12,354 nucleotides of DNA, taken from assembly GCA_002254595.1 (NCBI GenBank), contig NJEH01000045.1, positions 1 to 12,354 on the forward strand, written 5' to 3'. Shown here piece by piece: positions 1 through 5,431 of the stretch. Below the pieces are notes generated by a model. It saw only the letters and a program-made list of their open reading frames with translations, was not told where the DNA came from and ran no database searches. The stretch comes from Thermofilum sp. ex4484_15 (GTDB lineage Archaea; Thermoproteota; Thermoprotei; Thermofilales; EX4484-15). Within the stretch, counting starts at the first letter, position 1; every line of letters begins with the position of its first letter. The position numbers were made by a program, and so were the translations under genes.

Positions 1-299
1 TTTTATAAATAATGAATAACGTATTTATCTTTATGAAGAAAATGAAATATTTAAATTTTTAGCTTTAACTTAAATTTAATAATATTTAACCAGGAACGGG
101 ATCAGTTATACTCTTCTTCATTTCATTCCCACCAAAAGTAATGTAGGAAATCGAAACTATTAAATATTCCCAAAATTTTAATTATAGCTTCTCGTGAATT
201 TTTTAAATAGTTAAACCATCAAACAGATAACTTAAGCTATAGGGTACGAAGGGAGCGGAAGACTTAAAAGTAACCCTTAAGCTAAAGAAGAGGTTAACG
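1..299. other. AT-rich non-coding region upstream of the antiporter
   Basis: No convincing gene lies here on either strand: every frame is broken by frequent stops. The region contains several T/A-rich TATA-like stretches (around 48-58, 70-90 and 199-209) and ends with a GAGGT ribosome site at 290-294. It presumably carries the antiporter promoter and the end of whatever lies to the left. I see no tRNA-like T-arm, repeat array or strong hairpin. Confidence 0.6.
199..209 (+). promoter_or_regulatory. Candidate TATA box for the antiporter
   Basis: The T6-AAATA stretch at about 199-209 resembles an archaeal TATA element. Initiation about 25 bases downstream would leave a leader of roughly 65-70 bases that retains the GAGGT ribosome site at 290-294, five bases before the ATG. 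A second TATA-like stretch near 262-270 would start transcription inside the ribosome site and is less likely. Confidence 0.3.
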
Positions 300-1403
300 A
301 TGGGGTACAAAGGGGCTTTAATAGGGCTATCGGTATTGATAGCTGGGCTAATATCCTTGGAGTTAGGGGTTTCGACGGCTATACTGGAGATCATAGCTGG
401 TTTGATAATACGTAATTTACTTTCTTTACCTGAACCATCTTGGTTGGATTTCTTATCTAACTTAGGGTTACTGGGTTTAATGTTCTTCGCGGGCTTTGAA
501 GTAGATAGGGAACTGTTAAGGAAAGAAGCTAAAGGTAGCTTAATACTAGGTTCCTCAGCTTTCTTCATACCCTTCTTAACGATATTTTCGTTATCGTATA
601 TTTTAATAGGGTTTAGTTTAGCTCCCTCCCTGTTAACGGCATTATCATTATCTACTACTTCTTTAGCTTTGGTTTATCCGCTGTTAAGGGAGGCGGGATT
701 AACGAAAAGCAGTGAAGGTCAGTTGTTACTAGCCGGGGCTATGGTAGTGGACGTATTAAGTATGCTTTCGTTAAGCTTATTATTCGAGAGCTTTAATTTC
801 TCCTCCTTATTCTTCCTTTCCTTGATAATATTATCGCTAATTTACCTTCCTAAATTGGGGAAATGGTTATTCCTAAGATATAAGGGCAACTTAATAGATT
901 TAGAACTCAGATTTCTTCTTTTAACATTAGCTAGTATGAGCCTCCTCTCGGAAAGAGCTAACTTGCACTACGTAATAGTGGCTTTCGCTACCGGCGTACT
1001 TTTCTCTGACCTACTTGAAGGTCATAAGGCTTTAGAAGAGAAATTGAAAGGGTTAATTTTCGGCTTTGCCGCCCCCCTATTTTTCTTTAAAGCAGGTTAT
1101 TCCTTAAATCTCGTATCCTTGGGATTTAAGGGAATATTTCTGACATTCCTATTAACATCTTCAGCATTTATATCCAAGTACTTAGGTACATTATTAGCTG
1201 TTAATACCTTATCGAAAAGGAACTTAGGTAAGATGCCTTGCTTGCTTTATAATTTAAGGTTAAGCTTCGGAATAGTAGCGGCTCTCTTCGGTTTAGAAAG
1301 GGGATTGATAGGGGAGGACACTTACATAGCGTTAATACTCTCCGTAATGATTACATCGATGCTAGCATCATTTTTACTTAAGGTACTACCTAAGGAGGAT
1401 TAA
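300..1403 (+). CDS. CPA2-like cation/proton antiporter (Na+/H+ or K+/H+ exchanger domain)
   Basis: A very hydrophobic 367-residue protein with about 10-12 membrane segments and no soluble C-terminal nucleotide-binding domain. It would exchange Na+ or K+ for protons across the cytoplasmic membrane. Family features visible are LGLMFFAGFEVD at 58-69, an S-T-T segment at 118-131 and AGAMVVDVLSM at 145-155, which aligns with the ion-binding helix. In that helix many CPA2 exchangers have Asp-Asp or Asn-Asp; here the pair is Val150-Asp151, so only one acidic residue remains. The ATG at 300 follows a GAGGT site at a 5-base spacing, which fixes the start. It stands alone, convergent with the DHH gene and separated from it by 50 bases. 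Family assignment is secure; the ion transported cannot be read from the sequence. Confidence 0.85.
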   Translation: MGYKGALIGLSVLIAGLISLELGVSTAILEIIAGLIIRNLLSLPEPSWLDFLSNLGLLGLMFFAGFEVDRELLRKEAKGSLILGSSAFFIPFLTIFSLSYILIGFSLAPSLLTALSLSTTSLALVYPLLREAGLTKSSEGQLLLAGAMVVDVLSMLSLSLLFESFNFSSLFFLSLIILSLIYLPKLGKWLFLRYKGNLIDLELRFLLLTLASMSLLSERANLHYVIVAFATGVLFSDLLEGHKALEEKLKGLIFGFAAPLFFFKAGYSLNLVSLGFKGIFLTFLLTSSAFISKYLGTLLAVNTLSKRNLGKMPCLLYNLRLSFGIVAALFGLERGLIGEDTYIALILSVMITSMLASFLLKVLPKED

Positions 1404-1453
1404 GCTAAGACCGCACTCTTACTGTTCCCACGATTACTTAAGGTGAGGAAGGA

Positions 1454-2488
1454 CTAACTTAATAACTCCCTTACCTCCTCCTTAAGATAGTTAGCTAGTA
1501 CCTCAACTGCCTTCGTAAGTACCTCCTCTATATCGGCTTTACATAACATACCAGCCGAGGTATCATGTCCCCCTCCATCACACTCGAAATACCCTTTAAG
1601 GTAAGAAGGCAAGCTTTTACCTAAACTAAAACCGGTAAGGGAAAAGAACTCCTTCGTCGACCTAGCTATTAGCCTAATGGTACCTTCTCTCTCCGAAGCT
1701 ACTAAAGCTACATCGGCCCCTGCATCTATCATGGCCCTAGCTAGGGAAGCTTCAAAAGCACCTATCCTGGAAGTAGCTATTAACCATTCTCCTACCTTAA
1801 ATACCCTCATTCTCATCAACCCTTTTAGCTTAGCTATCTTCTCGGAGAGGTCTACCTGTACTTTAAGCGAGTCTACTACCTTAGGATAATCCACTCCTTC
1901 GCTTAACATATCCGCTACAGCCCGGAATACTTCAGCAGATGAATACATAAACCTCCTAGTATCGTAAAGTATTCCAGCTAGGAGCAATGAAGCTAATTGG
2001 GGGCTTAACTTTACCGAAGCTTCCCTTAATAAGCTATATACTAAAAATGAAGTTGAATAAGCTTCAGGGATTATTAGAGATATTAATGCTTTACTTATGA
2101 TGTGATTTTCGCTGGGGTGGTGATGATCTATTACTATTAGCTTATTAGGATTCTTTAAAACAGCTTTCCTAAGCTCGCTACCTATCCTTATTTCGTTTAA
2201 ATTGGACGTATCTAACATGGCTACATAGTCCGGTATCTCCTTTATCTCCTCTTCGTAATCTAACTTTACGCCTAATCTTTCAATTACTCTCTTAGAGACT
2301 TTACTTATCCCTTGGGGGAATACTAAAAGTATCTCCCCAAGCCCTCCCCAAAGTTCTTCGCAAAGAACTTTAAACCCTAGGGTACTAGCTAACGCATCGG
2401 GATCAGCGTTGGGGTGGGTAATTATCGTTAACTTACTCCCCTTAAGCGATTTTAATATTGAAATGTACTCCTTAAGTCCCCCCTTCAC
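1454..2488 (-). CDS. DHH/DHHA1 family phosphoesterase (NrnA/RecJ-like)
   Basis: A 344-residue DHH superfamily protein, expected to hydrolyse phosphodiester bonds of short oligonucleotides, nucleotide phosphates or single-stranded nucleic acid with Mn2+ in the cytoplasm. The metal-site motifs are complete: H25 with D29 and D31 in HPNADPDA, D93 in MLDTS, D121-H122-H123, and D176 in LYDTRRF. The C-terminal DHHA1 domain shows GGGHDTSAGM at 305-314, which binds substrate. The length matches small NrnA-like proteins rather than the larger replication-linked archaeal RecJ/GAN nucleases. The start is GTG at 2488, inside the last codons of the DUF3194 gene (17-base overlap), so the two are probably translationally coupled. 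Placement after prefoldin beta and DUF3194 recalls an arrangement seen in other archaea. Exact substrate unknown. Confidence 0.88.
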   Translation of the reverse strand: MKGGLKEYISILKSLKGSKLTIITHPNADPDALASTLGFKVLCEELWGGLGEILLVFPQGISKVSKRVIERLGVKLDYEEEIKEIPDYVAMLDTSNLNEIRIGSELRKAVLKNPNKLIVIDHHHPSENHIISKALISLIIPEAYSTSFLVYSLLREASVKLSPQLASLLLAGILYDTRRFMYSSAEVFRAVADMLSEGVDYPKVVDSLKVQVDLSEKIAKLKGLMRMRVFKVGEWLIATSRIGAFEASLARAMIDAGADVALVASEREGTIRLIARSTKEFFSLTGFSLGKSLPSYLKGYFECDGGGHDTSAGMLCKADIEEVLTKAVEVLANYLKEEVRELLS

Positions 2489-2738
2489 CTTTAATTACCT
2501 TCTTAAATTCTTTACCTTTAAGCTCTAACGCATAATTGAGTGCTTCCTCTAATAAGGCTTTAGGGTCTAACCCGGTAAAGGGGTTTAAATCTATTTCCGC
2601 CTCTACTTCTACTTCATCATCGCTTACCTTCTTTACGCTAACTATTAATTCAAATACGTTTTCCTCGCCTACTTTATCGATTACGTAACGGTGTATCTTC
2701 TTAGCTATTCTTAAACTTAATTCATCCTCCATAAGCAT
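2472..2738 (-). CDS. DUF3194-like small protein of unknown function
   Basis: An 88-residue, acidic, soluble protein. It has an N-terminal helix (about 5-24), a charged beta-type segment (28-50, alternating V/E in EVEVEAEIDL) and a C-terminal helix (57-80, DPKALLEEALNYALELKGKEF). Composition and position directly after prefoldin beta match the archaeal DUF3194 family, whose function is not established. Its ATG lies 10 bases after the prefoldin stop and its 3' end overlaps the DHH start, so all three are very likely one transcript. A second ATG two codons in (2732) is an equally possible start; no clear Shine-Dalgarno separates them. The KEOPS subunit Pcc1 was the alternative considered, since it can also neighbour prefoldin beta, but the sequence fits DUF3194 better. 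Confidence 0.72.
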   Translation of the reverse strand: MLMEDELSLRIAKKIHRYVIDKVGEENVFELIVSVKKVSDDEVEVEAEIDLNPFTGLDPKALLEEALNYALELKGKEFKKVIKGEGGT

Positions 2739-2748
2739 AATATTACAT

Positions 2749-3105
2749 CTAAGTACTTTGTTGGCCTCCTAAGGCCTTATTGATCTTCTTCTCTAGATCG
2801 GTAATATGCTTTCTAAGTAGGTTCTCCTGCTTCTCTAAGGTCTTTAGGCGTATTTCTAAGCTCTCCCTCTTACTCTTAAGTTCCTCGAGGACCTCTTTTG
2901 CAGTAACTGAGACTAATATAGGTCCGGATAACTTATATACTCTCTCGCCCTCACTCACCTTATTTAACTCCTTAATCGCGTTATCTATCTCCCTTAATTG
3001 TAATTGGAATTGTTGTATACGTAATACTAAGGCCTGTAGTTCTCTTTGCATTTGTTGTAATCTAATTACTTGGTTACGCACAGCCTGGGGCATTTCTGTA
3101 CTCAT
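2749..3105 (-). CDS. pfdB: Prefoldin subunit beta
   Basis: A 118-residue subunit of the prefoldin chaperone, an alpha2-beta4 jellyfish-shaped complex that captures unfolded proteins and passes them to the thermosome. The layout is typical of the beta class: a Gln-rich N-terminal coiled-coil helix (about 5-48, with many Q/L heptads), a short central beta-hairpin region (about 54-70, VYKLSGPILVSVTAKE) and a C-terminal coiled coil (about 71-112). The length is normal for the family. ATG at 3105 is preceded by AGAGGT at 3113-3118, 7 bases away, supporting this start. It is the first gene of the leftward cluster with DUF3194 and the DHH protein, with a TATA-like element at 3169-3178. Confidence 0.93.
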   Translation of the reverse strand: MSTEMPQAVRNQVIRLQQMQRELQALVLRIQQFQLQLREIDNAIKELNKVSEGERVYKLSGPILVSVTAKEVLEELKSKRESLEIRLKTLEKQENLLRKHITDLEKKINKALGGQQST

Positions 3106-3167
3106 GTGCTATACCTCTGGTAACTCTACCCTACCTCCTATTTTTAACCTTTTCCTCCTGCTAAGGA

Positions 3168-3180
3168 CCTTATATAACGC
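3168..3180 (-). promoter_or_regulatory. TATA box for the prefoldin cluster
   Basis: Read on the minus strand the sequence is GCGTTATATAAGG, a good archaeal TATA element. Initiation about 25 bases downstream falls near 3148 and gives a leader of about 43 bases containing the AGAGGT ribosome site (3113-3118) before the ATG at 3105. No comparable element lies closer to the gene. Confidence 0.5.
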
Positions 3181-3226
3181 TATTGAAGTAATTACTTAAC
3201 CCTAGAAATCGCCTAAACTTTAGATA

Positions 3227-3297
3227 ACCTAGTCAGGAGTTCCAGCGTTCTGCATCCCTTAACCTACGTCCTTACGAGGGTCATCATCCCACTAGGT
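3227..3297 (-). ncRNA. Candidate C/D box sRNA
   Basis: On the minus strand there is an ATGATGA C box (3287-3281) and a CTGA D box (3236-3233), 44 bases apart, which is close to the spacing in archaeal 2'-O-methylation guides. The flanks can form a 6-bp terminal stem (ACCTAG with CTAGGT). A weak internal C' candidate is GGGATGC, leaving a D-box guide of roughly 15 bases beginning AGAACGC; D' is not clear. All reading frames here are closed. A weakness is the 4-base TGGG between stem and C box, whereas the D box abuts the stem directly. I could not identify the rRNA or tRNA target by eye. A TATA-like element about 26 bases upstream (3316-3335) would place a transcript start near 3300. Confidence 0.42.
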
Positions 3298-3315
3298 CCT
3301 TGGTTATTAATGAAA

Positions 3316-3335
3316 GTAAGGCTTAAATTCCTTAC
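3316..3335. promoter_or_regulatory. Symmetric, possibly bidirectional promoter (inverted repeat around a TATA-like core)
   Basis: GTAAGG and CCTTAC form a perfect 6-base inverted repeat flanking the 8-base core CTTAAATT. On either strand the order is GTAAGG (BRE position) then an A/T-rich TATA-like core. About 25 bases to the right is near 3351, just before the GGGGGAGGT ribosome site of the GDPD-like gene. About 26 bases to the left is near 3300, at the start of the candidate sRNA. It could also be a repressor operator; both readings are inferred. Confidence 0.35.
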
Positions 3336-3353
3336 CTATTTCGAAAATTATAA

Positions 3354-3362
3354 GGGGGAGGT
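3354..3362 (+). promoter_or_regulatory. Strong Shine-Dalgarno site without a standard start codon
   Basis: GGGGGAGGT is one of the best ribosome sites in the window. At normal spacing (5-8 bases) it points at GTT (3368) or ACG (3371), both in frame with the GDPD-like gene. The only nearby ATG (3378) is 15 bases away, in another frame, and reaches a stop after six codons. Confidence 0.55.
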
Positions 3363-3367
3363 AAGCC

Positions 3368-4069
3368 GTTACGTCCGATGCGTACAGGCTACCTGTAATT
3401 ATAGCGCACAGGGGCGGTTGTTACGCTCACGAAAACTCCATACCTAATATAGAGAGGACCTTAAGTTATGGCAATTATGGTATAGAGGTGGACCTAAGAT
3501 ATACTTACGATCATAACATCGTGATATTTCATGACGAAACTATATGCGGTAGGAGGATTAGGGAATTGAAGTTAAAAGAGGCTAAAAGGTTAGATGAGGA
3601 CTTAATAACGTTACCCGAGCTCATTACTTGGCTTAGATCTAGGGGCTTACGCCCCTTACTTAAATTAGATAAGAAGGAGAGGGTAAACGATTACGAAATA
3701 CTTGAGGAAGTAAAGGATTACCCTGGTAAGATCTTAGTTAACTTAGAGGTAAATTTCAAACCCCATCCCCTACCTTACCTTAAGTTAGATAACTTCGAAT
3801 TAGAGTACGGTCATAGTTCCTTAAACCCTTATGAAAATTTAAGTAGGGCCATATCCTTCGGAGCTAAGGTAGTTTCCTTAACATGGCCTTTTCTAGATGA
3901 AGTGGTAGTTAGGAAAGCCCACGAAAGGGGACTAAGGGTAGACGTGTACTACCCACGGGAATTGAATATAGATGAGGAAAGCTTGTTTAGGATAGTTAAG
4001 TTAGGCGTAGATTATTTAACGATAAAGGATCCCATACTAGTAAGTGAGATATTAAGGAAAATGAGATGA
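3368..4069 (+). CDS. Glycerophosphodiester phosphodiesterase-like (GDPD) TIM-barrel protein, start codon anomalous
   Basis: GDPD enzymes hydrolyse glycerophosphodiesters to glycerol phosphate and an alcohol. Read from 3368 the protein has about 233 residues, normal for the family, with AHRGG at 13-17, E22-N23, IEVDL with E40 and D42, and H55-D56: the expected N-terminal catalytic and metal motifs. The frame is open from 3365 but has no ATG, GTG or TTG before GTG at 3488; starting there would delete AHRG and E40. The ribosome site at 3354-3362 suggests initiation at GTT 3368 or ACG 3371, or a mutated start. Further differences: the usual metal-binding E of the EIK motif seems replaced (LLKLD, 97-101), and the late WTV and TDxP motifs read DVYYP (192-196) and TIKDP. 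It may have altered substrate specificity or weakened activity. A 435-residue unknown gene follows 13 bases later. Confidence 0.75.
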   Translation, partial: VTSDAYRLPVIIAHRGGCYAHENSIPNIERTLSYGNYGIEVDLRYTYDHNIVIFHDETICGRRIRELKLKEAKRLDEDLITLPELITWLRSRGLRPLLKLDKKERVNDYEILEEVKDYPGKILVNLEVNFKPHPLPYLKLDNFELEYGHSSLNPYENLSRAISFGAKVVSLTWPFLDEVVVRKAHERGLRVDVYYPRELNIDEESLFRIVKLGVDYLTIKDPILVSEILRKMR

Positions 4070-4070
4070 T

Positions 4071-4077
4071 GGGAGGG
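4071..4077 (+). promoter_or_regulatory. Shine-Dalgarno site deciding a TTG start
   Basis: GGGAGGG lies just after the GDPD stop; its GGAGG core (4072-4076) is 6 bases before the TTG at 4083. This supports TTG as the start of the following gene and its co-transcription with the GDPD-like gene. Confidence 0.6.
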
Positions 4078-4082
4078 ATCTC

Positions 4083-5390
4083 TTGGAGCTTTACTTAATT
4101 ATTTCCTTAGAGGTCAGGGAGTCAGTTACTGTTTACGATTTACCTGAAGGTATAGCGTCTCCTCTGCCTATAGGTAAGGAGATAATCATAGTAAATTCTA
4201 AACCTACAGAGATTGAGGGGTTTCATCGTAAGTTAAATAAGTTAATTAACTTAATAGGCAATTTGAAGTTAAGCTTTGAAGGTAGGCACAATTTAAAAGC
4301 TAGGAAGTTAGGTGAATTAAAGTTAAATAGCGTTTTCGTAGAGAAACTGGATGGTTTCGAAACCTATTATATAAATACGGGGTTATTGGAATACCCTGAA
4401 CCTGAGGTTATGTTTAAGTGGGATGAGGATGTACTCGCATCCAAGTATTCCATTAAGTTCCTATCGGAGTTCGTAAAACTTTCAGAAACTCCATTTTTAA
4501 TAAGTTTACTGGACGATGGTACTAGGCTCTCTGGGAGTTTAGGTAAGTTGTTGGAACCTCCTTTTTATCTATGTATGGCATATATTAATCATTCAGGGGA
4601 GTATAAATTCTTGAGCAGAGCTCAACCCCTATGGAAGGGGGATTATGGAGCTAGGGATATCGGCTTAAGGCTAGCGTGCAGGTTAGCTGATTATGTAGAG
4701 GTAATATATGTAAAAGAGGCTGATCTTTATCGTTTAAATCCCTTCAACGGCTCTCTTACTAAAGTTAAGGCAGACGTTATTTATTTATTACCTTCTAAGG
4801 AGGAGTACCCTTTACTCCATAAGTTAGCTAAGCTATTCGAAATAAATAGTTATTTTAGTTATAGTAATTATTATTATCAAAAATCTAAACAATTATTAAT
4901 TTCTCCTTATATACATTTCTTTAATATAAAGGATAGATTGGGTACCTTAACAGATGAATTTGAAGATTACGTAGAGAGCGGACGAACCTTAAGGAAATGT
5001 AGACTAGGTCCGCTGATATATAGTAAGAGGGCTGAAGGTCCTAGCCCTCCTTGTTCGGATATTAAGCCATCTAATTTGGATGAATTGATGGAATCGTTAA
5101 GGGAGGGGGAGAGGGTAGCTCTTATTTACTCATTTTACTGGAATCCCTTTCATCAACTTTCGTTAACTGCTAAATTAAGGAAGTTGCTACCTATTGAGCT
5201 GAGGAATAAATCCATTAGGCACTTAGTAAAATTAAGGGAGATTAGGTTATACAGGGAGCTTAATAGGTTAAGAATAGAGGGTACTTACGGAGTTACTTTA
5301 AGGTACCTACTTTCATCACCACCCTATCCTAGTGAGATAATCCTTATAGATAGAGGGGAGAGGCTATACTTAACCGGTGCTAATCCTTAA
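4083..5390 (+). CDS. Uncharacterised 435-residue protein
   Basis: I do not recognise this protein. It appears soluble, with no signal peptide or membrane segment. The N-terminal third is mixed alpha/beta (short hydrophobic strands near 2-9 and 33-38). A Tyr/Phe/Ser/Asn-rich, low-complexity stretch at 252-282 coincides with unusually AT-rich DNA (4840-4930). A flexible Pro/Cys segment lies at 319-328 (EGPSPPCSD), and 362-405 is a strongly basic, probably helical region with many Arg, Lys and Leu, which could bind nucleic acid or phosphate, though that is inference. Three or four scattered Cys do not form a metal motif. The start is TTG at 4083, backed by the ribosome site at 4071-4077. It is 13 bases downstream of the GDPD-like gene and 41 bases before dnaG, so it is probably in an operon with the former. 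Confidence 0.8.
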   Translation: MELYLIISLEVRESVTVYDLPEGIASPLPIGKEIIIVNSKPTEIEGFHRKLNKLINLIGNLKLSFEGRHNLKARKLGELKLNSVFVEKLDGFETYYINTGLLEYPEPEVMFKWDEDVLASKYSIKFLSEFVKLSETPFLISLLDDGTRLSGSLGKLLEPPFYLCMAYINHSGEYKFLSRAQPLWKGDYGARDIGLRLACRLADYVEVIYVKEADLYRLNPFNGSLTKVKADVIYLLPSKEEYPLLHKLAKLFEINSYFSYSNYYYQKSKQLLISPYIHFFNIKDRLGTLTDEFEDYVESGRTLRKCRLGPLIYSKRAEGPSPPCSDIKPSNLDELMESLREGERVALIYSFYWNPFHQLSLTAKLRKLLPIELRNKSIRHLVKLREIRLYRELNRLRIEGTYGVTLRYLLSSPPYPSEIILIDRGERLYLTGANP

Positions 5391-5398
5391 CTTGTCAC

Positions 5399-5416
5399 CT
5401 AATATTAAGCTTAATA
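5399..5416 (+). promoter_or_regulatory. Candidate dnaG promoter containing a 14-bp palindrome
   Basis: TATTAAGCTTAATA (5403-5416) is a perfect palindrome. The TATA-like part CTAATATTAA is centred about 27 bases before the ATG at 5432, the distance expected for a leaderless archaeal transcript. The GAGGT just before the ATG is only 2 bases away, too close for a normal ribosome site, which fits leaderless initiation. Whether the palindrome binds a regulator is unknown. Confidence 0.35.
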
Positions 5417-5431
5417 CTTACGATAGAGGTA

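Noticed and set aside
33..121. Inverted repeat ATGAAGAA / TTCTTCAT
   Set aside because: Eight bases with a loop of more than 70 bases in AT-rich DNA is expected by chance.
120..165. Segment ending in GAAATCGAAAC that faintly resembles the end of an archaeal CRISPR repeat
   Set aside because: It occurs once only; no repeat or spacer pattern exists in the window.
203..568. Minus-strand open frame opposite the start of the antiporter
   Set aside because: Shadow frame of a hydrophobic protein gene; Ser/Pro/Lys-rich with no motifs.
3109..3195. A 28-codon open frame on the minus strand just upstream of prefoldin, encoding a basic peptide (ending RVELPEV) whose stop overlaps the prefoldin ribosome site
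   Set aside because: It has no ATG, GTG or TTG start, is closed by a stop at 3196-3198, and contains the TATA-like element of the prefoldin promoter. It could be the remnant tail of a lost gene, but I cannot support that.
2780..3199. Plus-strand open frame of 139 codons opposite prefoldin
   Set aside because: Shadow of the prefoldin gene; the translation is Ser/Leu/Cys-rich with no family features and no ribosome site.
3228..3296. Possible tRNA on the plus strand, because CCTAGT and ACTAGG could form an acceptor-like stem
   Set aside because: No T-arm GGTTC-type loop, no D-arm and no recognisable anticodon stem, and the stem is short. The C/D box reading of the minus strand fits better.
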